Source: Pyropia haitanensis
Lineage: Eukaryota > Rhodophyta > Bangiophyceae > Bangiales > Bangiaceae
NCBI GenBank assembly: GCA_008729055.1
Contig: SDUX01000001.1
Location: 4,649,951-4,713,950 of the forward strand
Direction: 5' to 3'
DNA: 64,000 bases
The position numbers and the translations under genes are program-made. How positions within the stretch are numbered: position 1 is the stretch's first letter; each line of letters opens with the position of its first letter. The notes beneath the pieces were generated by a model. It saw nothing but the letters and a program-made list of their open reading frames with translations. It did not search any database and was not told where the DNA came from. Below are positions 38,268 through 49,766 of the stretch, piece by piece.

Positions 38268-40046
38268 ATGGCGGGCGCGGAAGACTCTCCCGCCGCGCCG
38301 TTTGTACCTAGGGAGCGGGAGCCGAGGCGTCCCCCTTTGGGCGGAGTACCCCCCAGGACGGGCAGCGTGGTTGAGTCGGGTCGCCAGGGGCGACCCCCTC
38401 GGCGCTCGGCCAGGTTCCGACCCGCGCCATCCTCCGTCGACTCGAGCGGAGGTCGCCCTCCTCCGGCGGGTGTTCCGAGCCAGACTCCGGCTCAGGTGCC
38501 CCCACCGGAGGACGATGACACTCTCTTCGGCACGGGACTGCCGGCCTTGGGTGCTGGGGGCAGAGGCTTTGTACCCCGGGACGGCGAGTCCGCGCCCCCT
38601 TTGGTTCCGGAAGGACCGGGCGGTAGCTCAAGTCGAGCTCCGCCGGGGTCCACCGGGAGCCTGGATGCCAGTATGGTAACAGCCATCGCACAAGTTGTGC
38701 GTGAGTAGGTGGGGCGGGCGCTACAGGAAAAGTCTCCTGCGCCTGGGCAGGCCTCCCGGCATGAGCGGCGTGGGGAGCAAGTTGCTCCCCGCCGAGAGTA
38801 CCGTTCCCGTTCGCCTGCCCACTCGAGCGAGGCGTCGAGTGGGGAGGAGGCCGTCCGACATGGACGGCAGGAGCCACGGAATCGTCCCAAAGTCCGGGAG
38901 ATTCCCAAGAAGATCGTGGTTAACAATCCTCTATACGCGGACGTCTTCGACTGTGAGACGTACGCGTCGGTCAACAAGTCGGTGACCTACACGAACCGCC
39001 AGGCCCATTCTCTGGGCCGGCGCAAGAAGGACGTGGCTCAGTCCTTTGGGGTCCGGTCTGAGTGGGACGGGACCCCGCCACTGAAGGTCTTTCGGTTTTT
39101 GCGTAAGTTCGCAAAAGCCTGTGATGACAATGATGTCTCTGAAGCAGAGGCGTTCTTCATGCTTCAGGACTTCACCAAGGAGCCACTCCGCTCCGAGGTG
39201 ATGAGCGTCATGCCAAGTCGGCATGGCGGCAACCCCGGTGAGGTCTCCTCCTACTTGGAGTTGATCAACCGGGTGTTGCGCTACCACGCGGACGAGGCGT
39301 CTCTCGCCGCGCAGGTAGAGGAGTTTAATCGTGCCACCCAGAGTGAGGGTGAGAACGAGCGGACGTTCGCTGAGAGACTCCGTCAGCTGAACGTCCCATG
39401 TGGATTTATTCATCCACAAGGCGTCATCAAAGGGCGTTTTGTGGAGGGTGTCCACCGTTCCGCTCGCGCGACTGTGCGCGAGCGCAACACGCCTGGTATG
39501 ACGCTGGCCGAGTTGGCCCGCGTCGCCCAAACCAAGGGCGAAGAGTACCGTTGGATCGTGTCTGACCAACCGAAGGAGCGAGAGAAGGAGACGAAGAGCG
39601 CGGAGGCGACTCGCCTTCGACGCGCGGCCAGGGCGGCCCAGTACCCTCGGGTACGCCCGGCTGTGGCTGCTACCTCGACTCAAGAGGAGGCTGATGTCGT
39701 GGCGGCCATCCCGGAAACTCCCTAGGGAAAGGCGACGCCACAGGCATCGAAGAGCGACCGGCCGTGTTGGCAGTGCTCAAAGACGGGCCACTGGGCGTCT
39801 CAGTGCCCCGCCTTGGACTCGCGTCTGCGAGCCATTTTGGCTCGCAGCATGAGTCTTGGGACCCGGGGAACTCCCCCGAGTTCCCGCTCCAACCCGACTC
39901 GGGTTGGTGCCATTACCCAATAGGGGCCGGAGAGGACTGACAAGAGTCTTGAGGAGGGGGAGGCACCCACCTCAAGCTCGAGTGAGAGTACCCCTTCCTC
40001 ATCCGACTCGGGTGAGGGAAACGCCTAGCCGCTGGAGTCGAGTTGA
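38268..40046 (+). pseudogene. Gag of element C, interrupted by TAG codons
   Basis: One frame from ATG 38,268 (MAGAEDSPAAPFVPRERE) to the TGA at 40,044, with TAG codons at 38,706 and 39,723 and two more before the TGA, but no TAA or TGA earlier. The capsid-like core reads TPPLKVFRFLRKFAKACDDN and ERTFAERLRQLNVPCGFIHP; the zinc knuckle CWQCSKTGHWASQC lies after the second TAG at about 39,763. The recurrent TAG may be decayed CAG codons or readthrough sites. Confidence 0.75.
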
Positions 40047-43000
40047 CCCCACAGACCTCGGCGGCAGGTCAAGGGGAGCTTCACCCGACACCGACTCATG
40101 AGCGGGTGAAGCTCTTACGACGCCCTCGAGGGGTGAGACTTCAGGGCAAGGCCCCCTCGCGGCGATACGACCCAAGTCGGATCGTATCTGTCTTGGTAGG
40201 GAGTAACTACCAAGTCGCAGCCAGACTTTGGCTGTACGATGGGTATGAGTTTGCTTCCCGTGTCATAGTCGACACGGGTTCGCCGGTATCCCTCATTAGG
40301 CAGGAGTTGTTGCCTGAGGGAGTCGAGGTCAGTCAAGTTGACCGCTCGACATGGCGTATGTTTGATGTCAATGGGGGACTCCTCCCCATTGTGGGTTCAA
40401 TTGCATTGAGTGTATGCATTGGGTCATACCAGACTGAGGTGACCTTTGGGGTTGTACCACGCATGTCGGTCCCAGTACTCCTGGGTACCGACTACGTGGA
40501 CATCCACGTACCCGAAGTCCGGGGACCCGAAGGGTTTATTCGTATGCTCAATGGGGAAACTGTCCCCATCTTGCGTAAAGGGGCTACTGTCTCCCCGAAG
40601 ACTCCCAAGGCACGGGAGAGTCCTCGTAAGACAGATGGCAGCACTGAGTCGGTGCATGTGCTCAAGGGAGTGTGCATTCCTCCCCGGTCGAGGACGTATG
40701 TACAAGTCCGTACATCGTTTCAGGGAATTGGGTTTGTATTCCCCCTCGACAAGACATATAAGAAGCACCAGGTGCAAGTTGCACCTGGACCCATGACTTG
40801 TGGGACTGACCAGACCTGGGTCGTCGAGGTCCTCAACGTGTCGAAGACTCCTCAACGCATCCCCCGTGGGATGAAGATAGCGCGCATCTCCACCCACGAG
40901 GGGAATGTCACCGCTGTGACTCAACAGCAGTGGAAGGCGATGGAGGAGAAGACTCCCTTTCCTCCGGACCCAAAGCCGTCGGCAGACTCGCCGACCGTGC
41001 ATCGGGAAAATGTCCCGAAGTGCCTGCATGATCGCTTGGATAAACTCATCCAAAAGCACCACAAGTTGTGGAATGGTGACCTTGGACTCATCAAGGCCAC
41101 CGAACACAGAATCGTGTTAAAGCCCGGGGTCAAGCCAATCCGCTTGAACCCCTACCGTATGGGCCCTGCCTCTCGGGAACGTACCCGGAAGCAGGTCCAA
41201 CGGATGAAGGACCTTGGGGTCATTGAGCCAAGCTCAGGCGAGTGGGCAAGCCCCATAGTCCTGGTGCCCAAACCCGACGGCACCATGCGGTTTTGCATTG
41301 ACTACCGCAAGTTGAATGAACGGACGGTAAAGGACAGTTACCCTTTACCCCGCATGGACGATTGCCTCGACTCACTTGGCGAGGCAAAGTTCTTATCCAC
41401 GTTGGACTGCAACGCGGGGTACTGGCAGATCCCCATACGTGAGGAGGATCGGCCACTCACGGCCTTCACGTGTCACTGTGGAGTTTATCAGTGCGTGAGG
41501 TTGCCGTTTGGGCTATGCAATGCGCCTGCGACTTTCCAGCGTGATATTGACATGATACTTGCCGGAGTCAAATGGCAGTATGCCCTTGTCTATTTAGACG
41601 ACATCATTGTGTTCTCCGGAACTGCCGAAGAACACTTGTCCCACTTGGACAATGTGTTCACCCTGCTGAGTAGGGCAGGAGTGACACTGAAGCCAGCCAA
41701 GTGCCACCTCTTCAGTAACGAGGTGGCCTACCTAGGTCATGTGGTTCGACCAGGTAGCATCAGGGTCAACGAGAAAAACCTCGTGGCACTGCGTCGGGCA
41801 AGTTACCCCGTGACGCAAACACAGCTCAGGAGTTTTCTGGGCATGTGCAATGTGTACAGACGCTTCAAGGCGAACTTTGCCAAAGTGTCTGCACCCTTGA
41901 ACCGCTTGGTAAGTCCCAAGCGGCCCAAGCGCCTCGACCCTCCGACCCAAGAGGAGCAAGAAGCGTTTGAGAGGTTGAAAGAACTTCTTTGCAACCCGCA
42001 GGTGTTGGCCATCCCCAGACTCGGGGGCCACTACATCATAGGTGTGGACGCGAGTTACGACCAACTTGGTTGTTGCTTGCTCCAGCAACAGACCACGGGC
42101 GAGTACCTGCCCGTGGGCTACTACAGTAAGGGCCTGTCCCCGGCACAGAAGAACTACACTGTGACGGAGCTGGAAGGCCTGGGCGTAGTATGGGCAGTCA
42201 GCATGCTACCACCCTACATCGAAGGAGGGAGGTTCTTCGTTCGGTGTGACCACCGAGCCCTGAAGTGGATACTTACCACTACAGCGTGCTCGAATAATCG
42301 ACTCAATCGATGGCGACTTCGCCTCGCTGAGTTTGACTTCGACGTTGAGTATAAGTCGGGTTAAAAGCACGCGGTTGCGGACGCGATGTCACGCATACCG
42401 ACGGATGGGTACGACTCGGTACCCATCCCAGAAGAAAATCCCTCATGTGGGAGTCACCACACGGTCGGGGTCAGTACTCGACCCGAGGCGGCCGGAGATG
42501 GCCCGCCTCCTACCCCTGCCTAAGGACAAACTCGTCCAGGCACAAGAGTCTGACAAACTCTGTCAGCAACTCAAGAAGGAGTTGGACAGCCCCGAACCAA
42601 CTCGGTTCTTCTTCAGTGAAGACGGCATTTTATGCCGGCGGGGACATATTTAAAGAGAACAACAAGTTGTTGTTCCCGAGAGTCTAAGGAAAGATATCCT
42701 CCAACGGGAGCACTCCTCCCCGTTGGGTGCCCACCCAGGGTCGACTAAGTTGTATCAGACCCTGAGAAAAAAATATTATTGGCCATCACTCGTGGCTGAT
42801 GTGTATGGGCATGTGGCCTCGTGCGCGACTTGCGCACAGAACCGACTCATGGAGGCCAGCGAGACGTCCGCTATGCGCCTCTTCCGTGCGACAGAGCCGT
42901 TCGCAGCAATTGCCGTGGACCTACTTGGCCCACTGCCTCGGATACCAGAAGGGTATGAGTACCTTCTGGTGATGTGTGATCGCTTCACTAAGCTCACACG

Positions 43001-44009
43001 GGTGGCCCCACTCAAGGACACCTTTGCCTTGGACGTCTTGAGCGAGTTGCTCGACGTCTGGATAGCCAGTTATGGTATCCCGGACTCTGTCTTTTCGGAC
43101 AACGGACCGCAGTTCGCGTCCGTCCTATACCAGAAAGTCCTGAAGATGCTCGGGGTGGACACAAACTACGCCACCCCGTGCCACCCCCAGACTAATGGGC
43201 AGGTGGAGCGCTTCAATAAGACACTAGTGGGCCAGTTGCGTCACTTTGTGCACGACCATGTAGTCACATGGGCGCGCTACGCATCACTACTCGTGACAGC
43301 GTACAACTCCCAAGTGCACAGTAGCACGGGAGAGGCACCGTTTGCCTTTGTATGTCCACGGCGACTCAAGCCAGTGGCCATTGAACGCCTCACCCAGACT
43401 GAGGGTGACACGTCGACCCAAACTCCGGGTCAAGCTAAGGCTGCCCTCCTCCATAAGTTGGAAGAGATGATGCCCCTTGTCCAGAAGACCATGGACAAGG
43501 CGCAGGCGAGGTACAAAAAGAATTTCGACACCCGAGTTCGGAGTCGACGCACCCCCCTCCGAGTTGGAGAATGGGTGTACGTGAATGCCCATGACAAACC
43601 GGGCGAGAAATTGGTCTTCAAGACTCTGGGACCATATCAAATATTGAAGACGGATGGGCGTCGGTTAACCATCGAGAGTGACGATGGCATTCGTACTATC
43701 AATGGGAATCACGCAACTCGCGCTCCCGAACCACCCGAGGGAGACCCAGCTTGGGCTCGGGCACTCAAGGCATGGCAAGTCCCAGCCTTGCCATCAACTT
43801 CCAATAAGCCAATGGAAGCCGTGTTCGATAAATTCGTCGGACATGGGTACGATGAATTGGGGCGACTCATGCTCCGTGTCAGATGGTTTGGGGATGGGTC
43901 GGACTCCGACACATGGGAATATGTGAAGGACCTTCCAACTGAGAAGATCCGTCGGTATTGCCACGTGGCAAAAATACCTATGAGGCGTCGCCCAACTCAG
44001 GCGACGTAG
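40047..44009 (+). pseudogene. Pol of element C (protease, RT, RNase H, integrase, chromodomain), broken
   Basis: Protease with VIVDTGSPVSLIR (about 40,266), reverse transcriptase with VYLDDIIVFSG (about 41,590), RNase H with GVDASYDQLGCCLLQQ, integrase with HPGSTKLYQTLRKKYYWP, CATCAQNR and DDE residues in VDLLGPLP, FSDNGPQF and TNGQVERFN, then a chromodomain (AVFDKFVGHGYDELG, MLRVRWFGDGS). A TAA at 42,362 interrupts KSG-KHAVADAMSR at the end of RNase H, the frame shifts near 42,430, and a TAA at 42,651 precedes the integrase finger. Integrase and chromodomain (42,723-44,009) are open. The core is only distantly related to that of element A. Confidence 0.85.
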
Positions 44010-44360
44010 CCAGAGGTACGTCACCCCCACCCCAAAGTCGGGGAGGGGGATGACTCCCCCTACTGAGTCAAGTAGGGGGGAGGCTTCACAGTCGATACAA
44101 ACAAAACAAAGTTCTTCTTGATCATAAAGGGGGGGGACACGACCCACGCCCCCGCCAACATCTTGACCAACTTGGTGATGTAGAGCTCTGGAGGGGGGAC
44201 ACGACCCACGCCCCCCGTCACCACCCCTTGACCGACTTGGCGAGGGCGAGCTCCGCGGGAAGTGGGACGACTCCACCCACGACCCGCAACACCTCCCCCG
44301 ACTCAAGCACACAGAAAGACAAAAGAAAAAGAAAAAAAGAAAAAAAAAAAAAATAAATAA

Positions 44361-45350
44361 ATGGGGGGGGGGGGAACCGACTCAAGTCATCCCCGCCGAC
44401 AGCCGCCCGACCCAGGGGCGGAAGAGAAAGCGCCACCCCGACCGCCGGCCGCCCGACACAGAGGCGGACAGGGACGACACACCCTCCCCAACGGACGGCC
44501 GCCCGACACAGAGGCGGACAGGGACGACACACGCCCCACCAGCGAGCACCCGACCCAGAGAAAGGGGAGGGAGACACACGCCGACCGCCGGCCGCCCGAC
44601 CCAAAGGCGGAGGAGGAGGACAACACCCCCCCCCCCCACAGACAACGGACGACACCCACCGGACCCAGCGGCGGAGGAGGAAAACAACACCACCCCCCAC
44701 CAACGGAAGGCGCCCACCGGACCGAGGGGAGGAAGGGGAAGACACCACCACAACCGCCGGCCGCCCGACCCAGACGCGAAGGAAGGGGAAGAACACACCC
44801 CCGCCGCCGACCGCCCGACCGAGGGGCGGAAGAGGAAAACACCGGGACGACACCCACCCGATTGAGGGGGAGGGGGAGCACGCGCCCGACACAGGGGCCG
44901 GGAAGGGCGGAGCAGCGCCCCGACCACCGCCCCACACCCACGACACCAAGGGGAAAGGAAGGGGAGAAGCGCCCCGACCGGACGGCCCCGGGGGAAAGCT
45001 TTCGCCCCGGGGGAAGCGTCACCCCGACCTGGGGTGAGGCGACGGATATGGGGGCGGAGTGGCAGCTCACCCCCCGCCCCCCCCCGGTACCTGAGGAGCC
45101 CGAGCCCAGTTGGCTCGGTGCCCTCCTGGAGATACTACTCCTGCGTGTCCGTGGAAACTCCCAGGAACAGCAACAGGAGGAGGTGCCCGTTATGTGCGAG
45201 GTGTGCCGAGTGGGCACACCCCGCACCTTGCACGAGGTGTGCCGAGTGAGCACACCCCGCGCCCCGCGTGGGGCGTGCCCAGGCGGCACGCCACGCCCCG
45301 CACCCGGCGTGCCAAGGCGGCACGCCAGGCCCTCGGAGGGAGGGGGGTGA
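44361..45350 (+). CDS. Possible third ORF in the 3' region of element C
   Basis: 329-residue open frame from an ATG after an A-rich tract (AATAAATAAATGG), Pro/Arg/Glu-rich with degenerate RRPPDPKAEEED-type repeats and an ordered end, WLGALLEILLLRVRGNSQEQ, QQEEVPVMCEVCRVGTP. The counterpart in element A is frame-shifted near its end. Whether it is translated is unknown; the opposite strand is also open. Confidence 0.35.
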   Translation: MGGGGTDSSHPRRQPPDPGAEEKAPPRPPAARHRGGQGRHTLPNGRPPDTEADRDDTRPTSEHPTQRKGRETHADRRPPDPKAEEEDNTPPPHRQRTTPTGPSGGGGKQHHPPPTEGAHRTEGRKGKTPPQPPAARPRREGRGRTHPRRRPPDRGAEEENTGTTPTRLRGRGSTRPTQGPGRAEQRPDHRPTPTTPRGKEGEKRPDRTAPGESFRPGGSVTPTWGEATDMGAEWQLTPRPPPVPEEPEPSWLGALLEILLLRVRGNSQEQQQEEVPVMCEVCRVGTPRTLHEVCRVSTPRAPRGACPGGTPRPAPGVPRRHARPSEGGG

Positions 45351-45722
45351 TGAGTCACCACGCCCCACCCCTCGCGGGAGGTTATGTGGAAGGGGGGGGG
45401 TGCGGGCGGACACTGCACTAGCCCCCCCCCCTGACACGGCCCACGCGACCCGGGCCACGAGATGTGCTCGACCGCGCCGGGCGCGGGCGGGCCCGCGCGA
45501 CACGCGTGTGTGGGCGTGGCGCCCCCGGCCCCTACGTGTCCCTCACGACACTGGGCCAGATCTTTCCGTCCACCCAACGAGGTGCGAGCGTCACGAGTTG
45601 TGATCCTCGTATCCTTAGCCCCCCTACCTGGAAAGATGCAATCTCGCCACCCCCCGGGAGATCTGCAAGTGGCAGATGATTAGACGTCCGCCGGGACGGC
45701 TGGACTGTTGAGGAGGGGGAAA

Positions 45723-46243
45723 TGTGACAAACCCCGAATCTGGGTTTGAATATTCGGAGCAAGTGGCTCAGAATTGAGATTGGATTTCACCCGACCCATG
45801 AGTGAAATATTCCGAATTCAGCTCGAAATTCCGACTGGGACTTTCGGCACCCCATTTGCAGAGTATTGCAGTGGTTTGTATCTTGGGGATTTTTGCGCGG
45901 GAGCCAGACGGATTTCTACGCTTGCTTGCTTTGATTGTGGAGCCTTTTTATTGGGTGGTCTGAGTGTTCATTTTTTGCGTGTTTTGCGAGGGGTGTGCGC
46001 GCGCATGCGTGCACACGAGGGTTTATATGCGCGGGACAGCAAGGCGGGGAGGGCCCCCGTTGGCTGCCAAGAAAACTCCGTCTGGCTCCGACACATCTTG
46101 TTCGTGCCTTGGCGAGTCGGCCACTCGTCACACGCAAGTCGCGTGTTGGTGTTACACGGGTTGCTTCCGGTGTTCCAAGTTGGGACCCGAGCGTGCGTGT
46201 TCCGCCCCCACAAGTTGTGGGTCGGCGTAGCCGTACTGCTACA
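45723..46243 (+). repeat. 3' LTR of element C
   Basis: 521 bp, preceded by the polypurine tract GAGGAGGGGGAAA. Ends GCTACA, after which the sequence changes completely, unlike the LTRs followed by the element's own leader (ACCACCACCG). Confidence 0.85.
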
Positions 46244-46427
46244 CCCCTTCCCGGTTTCCTCCCGGAATGAGATCCAATCTGAGGGAACCCGGGGGCTACT
46301 TTTCCACCTCTGGTCGGGGCGCCCGATCCGGGCACCGGGGCGGGATCCGCCTCCCCTCGCCGACGGGAGGGCTCGCGAATCGAGTCAGGACTCCCCCCCG
46401 CCCGACCCTCCCTCGGCCAACCGCCAC
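46244..46427 (-). mobile_element. 184-bp terminal region of a Tnp2-family transposon
   Basis: Starts CCCCTTCCCGGTTTCCTCCC directly at the LTR end and matches 63,398-63,581 over its whole 184 bp. It contains CGGGGCGGGATCCGCCTCCC. This is the 3' non-coding end of the transposon whose decayed transposase follows. Confidence 0.6.
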
Positions 46428-46436
46428 ACCGTGGTC

Positions 46437-48337
46437 GACGTAGAAGCTTGCAGGCCTTGAGCAGGAGCGTGATCATGTTGTACAGCGGCTGGAAAAGGCG
46501 GCCTGCCAAGAAAACCTCCGCCGTTAAAAGCAAAGACACCAACCAATGTATTGCTAGGTACGATCTGAAGGAGACAGCTAAATTTCTCAATGACCGCGCC
46601 TGAGAGCACGGTACAGTTGCTCTTGCATTGGGAAGCTCGCGTCCAGTTTGCGCCACGACGGCGGGGGCCATCGCCAGACCACTTGACTCGTCACTTTCGG
46701 CACCCGTTTGACCAGAAAAAATGAGCTGTAGCAGCGTTGTCACGTTGAGGAGTAATAGGCTCATGCAGTCGAAGGGCATGACGATCGGTCCGCAAGCCCA
46801 CACGTACGACATACCCGGATACTTGAGACGGTGCTCAGCGTTTGGCGAGCAAAACAGGGAGTAACCTTAAAACCCCAACGGTTGGTTAATTTCGTGCCGC
46901 GAGCTTGAGAACTTTCTTCCCGACGGGCAGACTCCACTCGCTTAACTTGTTCGGCAGTAGAGGCGGCGGTGCGTTGTAAAGCCGCGCCGCTATCCACAGT
47001 AAGTAAAGTAGTCCCGGACCTTGGGTCAACAGGCGGATAATATGTATGAGACCTATTGTAGACGCCACTGAACGCCCGGAAGCGGTTGAATTGGTGCCCG
47101 TTCTGTCCGGTGGCGTTCTTAATCTTGTCCCCCTCAGGCATATTTGAGGAGACGTGCAGAAGGTAGTCTCGTAGCGTGTGCTCCCCGGGCCTGTCTGCGA
47201 CCTTGATGCCTGGCACACCAATTGCCAGAGTATTCAGCTCCTCAGCCGATGGATGACGGAAAAATTCCGGGTCCGCTGGTTGCTTGGGGCCCGGAGTTAC
47301 GCCAACAAGATATTGATTGACCACCGTCGTCCGACAATTAGCGTTGCGATTCATAATCGACACGAGAATGGGCCACCCATGAAACTCTTGTTGCCGCCAA
47401 ACCTCAAAACCGTTGGTAGAAAAACTCAATGCCACGTTGGCGTCTGCCCAAAATCATCCGCGTTGCACCACATTTCGAAAGTTTGAGCCGTCTCATCAAT
47501 CCTCGTAGCTCCTGATTGGCTGCGACGCCCGTGCTCTCGCACGAGCCATTCCTGCTGTCATGCCTACTTTGATGAGGACGGGGTCTCTAGCATGGCTGTA
47601 AGCCATGGTATCAACCGCCAGTAAGTTACCTGCCGAGGAGGGGTAGTGAAGTCAGACTTATACCGCGACTGCTGGCAGGTATCACACGCAGTCAAGGTCG
47701 ACAGTGCGGCAGTAAACGCAATGCAGCCAGAAATGCATGTATCAACGAGCGCCTCGTGTAGGTCCAACGCGGCGCTGATGAGTCTCTGCTGCCGGTACGG
47801 CGAGCGGTAGTGGAGTTGATGACTCTCGAGACGTAAAAGGTCGCCATCCGCTTCCCTGAATAGGTGATGATAAACAGACACAGAATAAAAGGCGAGGTCT
47901 TGTATGACGGCTCGAAACTGGTCTACACGGAAAACAACTTGTTTCTTGGATGCCCGATTGGCAGCAGGCACAGACGACTTACCGAGCGGATTCACCTCCT
48001 CACTACCACCCACGGACTCCTTGTCATCGTCAACGGACTCCGAAAGTACCTGCCCATCCGAGGAGCAGCCTGCAGACCCGTCTTCACTCCCACTCCAAAG
48101 GCTAAAACCCCCCCCCCCCCCTATGTAGCATCCGGCGAACCCCAGGACGGTCCCAGCTGCCCAGGGGCGGCCGGGCGCAAGACACACCCGTACGGGAGGG
48201 TGGCGGGCGCCGGCTGCCGGTCGCAGGACGAAACGGGTCCAAGGCGGAGGGCCGGATCCGGTCTCGCGCCCGTCCCGTGATCGAATCATTAGGGAAGGAC
48301 AGAGGTGCGGGGTAAGCCGACGGACGGTGCCGGGCAC
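46437..48337 (-). pseudogene. Decayed, internally deleted Tnp2-like transposase
   Basis: Same family as the transposase at the start of the window. The N-terminal part (47,564-48,337) includes HQLHYRSPYRQQRLISAALD and the zinc-ribbon-like CDTCQQSRYKSD; the middle (46,761-47,435) includes MALSFSTNGFEVWRQQEFHG and TPGPKQPADPEFFRHPSA; the next part (about 46,440-46,812) includes MPFDCMSLLLLNVTTLLQ. Frames change near 47,560 and 46,860, with a stop after ETPSSSK. Homology to the first copy stops near 46,440, so about 950 bases of the C-terminal coding region are missing and the transposon end follows directly: a deletion derivative. Confidence 0.75.
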
Positions 48338-48470
48338 GTGGTGTCAGAGGAGGAAGCCCGCGCGGCTGCGGCGGCTCACACGGGGTTAGAGGTTGGGCGG
48401 CACGCGCTCTCTCTACTAATTGAACGGCAACCAAAATAAACATAGAATTGATACCGGAGCAATAGGAGAT

Positions 48471-48484
48471 GGGACATATGTCCC
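48471..48484. repeat. 14-bp perfect palindrome
   Basis: GGGACATATGTCCC in otherwise unremarkable non-coding DNA (48,340-48,660) that was the target region of element III. Confidence 0.7.
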
Positions 48485-48665
48485 AAGTTGATGCGACCCG
48501 ATTTCACTATCATGCATCATGAAGCAAGCATTACGAATGACTTCGGCGCTGTGATTTCGGATTGTGGTACCATGGTGTACAGGGCAACGGCCAACTACCC
48601 CTTGACGACGAGCGTCACTGTACCACTTGCCGCAGCACGAGTGTTACGTCGTGGGCGAATCTGGG

Positions 48666-49529
48666 TGTAAGGATATGCCCCTTAAATCCCCAAGACTCGA
48701 GCCTAGGGGATAAGGACTGGGGCCTCTCCTTCCCTGTCTTTCTCAGCCAACTCTTTCCAAGACGCATCAACTCCAAATTAATCTGGGGCATGCCGCGGTG
48801 TCCGTCCGATAATCTACTACCAACGGACGGTCAGCACGGGAGCCGCGGATTGGCTTACCGTCACTACCCTGACTCATCTGCCGACGGGTACAGTCTCCAA
48901 CGGATCAACGGACTAACGGACCAAAAGACGAGCCACATCTCTGACGCGTCAGCAAGCCGGAACAATCTCCCCGTGGACCAATGGGAGCGACAAGACTTGC
49001 TGACCCACGGGAGATATTCGACCCGAAGACTGGCGTCTGCTTACACGCCTCTGAGGCTTTTCGGGTCGAATGGCGCGTGGGGCCAGCCGCGCGGCGCTAC
49101 GAGCGCCGCACACCGTCCCCCCCCCCGTTTGGGGCTCTCTGGTGGGGTGCCTTGGGGCGCACACGCCCACCCTTGCTTTGTTCTGAGAGCCCATGCTTTG
49201 TTTTGAGAGCTTTGGTGCCGTCCACCGGCACGACGGGCAATCGCATGCTTTGGGGCACCCTGGGTGCCCCCCTGGGGGTATATAATGCGTGAGTGTGGGC
49301 TCCACCGGGAGAGACCTCGGGGGAACAACCACAGACAGAGACACAAAGACCTCCTTTACCTTCGACCCCCTCGACCCTCACCGACGTCACGCCCATCCTC
49401 TTCCCCACCCCCATCACCGTCATTCCACCCGTCACCTTCCCCGCGCCCGGCATCCTCATTGGCTTGCACGGGTTGCTGACACCGGCACCAGTACGTTGAG
49501 GGCTGCCCGTGTGTGGGTGGTGCCTCACA
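48666..49529 (+). repeat. 5' LTR of element III
   Basis: 864 bp, TGTAAGGATATGCC to GTGCCTCACA. TATA box TATATAAT at 49,279, followed about 30 bases later by the likely transcript start region. Confidence 0.95.
49279..49286 (+). promoter_or_regulatory. LTR promoter TATA box
   Basis: TATATAAT in GGGGGTATATAATGCGTGAG; the same motif is at 55,788 in the 3' LTR. It is the only strong TATA element in the LTR. Confidence 0.65.
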
Positions 49530-49531
49530 TG

Positions 49532-49549
49532 TGGTAGCTTCAGATAGTT
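49532..49549 (+). other. Primer binding site of element III
   Basis: TGGTAGCTTCAGATAGTT begins two bases after the 5' LTR. A TGG start at this position is typical of sites complementary to a tRNA 3' end. I cannot name the tRNA. Confidence 0.55.
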
Positions 49550-49766
49550 TGACTTCCTCTTGGCGGTGACGTTGCGATTCCGTCCTGGATTTGGCCCTCC
49601 CTGTATTTGTGCACTCGTGCTGCCCCCTGTGTTCGGCGTGCCTCGGGCATTGTAATACGAACGCAGCGGGTTCCACGATTCACACCGAAAGAACACTGCC
49701 CTGACACTGCCCTGGTGGCCCCTGTCACGGTTTTTTTTCTTTTGGTCGACTGATTGTCGAAACCCA

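Larger units (their letters stand above)
36677..46243 (+). mobile_element. Element C: decayed Ty3/gypsy chromovirus
   Basis: 5' LTR 36,677-37,197, antisense ORF, gag, pol, third ORF, 3' LTR 45,723-46,243. The LTRs are both 521 bp and nearly identical, yet gag and pol contain several stops and one frameshift. No target duplication: GCGAC precedes the 5' LTR, CCCCT follows the 3' LTR, where a Tnp2-family transposon end starts at the next base. Confidence 0.85.

Noticed and set aside
44218..45577. Minus-strand frames of 243 and 396 residues in the 3' region of element C, and similar ones at 31,655-32,371
   Set aside because: They arise from strand-biased repeats lacking stops; the repeats translate as VGRPAVGV-like low complexity, and the frames run on past conserved noncoding blocks.
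36671..46249. Target site duplication for element C
   Set aside because: GCGAC before the 5' LTR is not repeated after the 3' LTR, which is followed by a transposon end.
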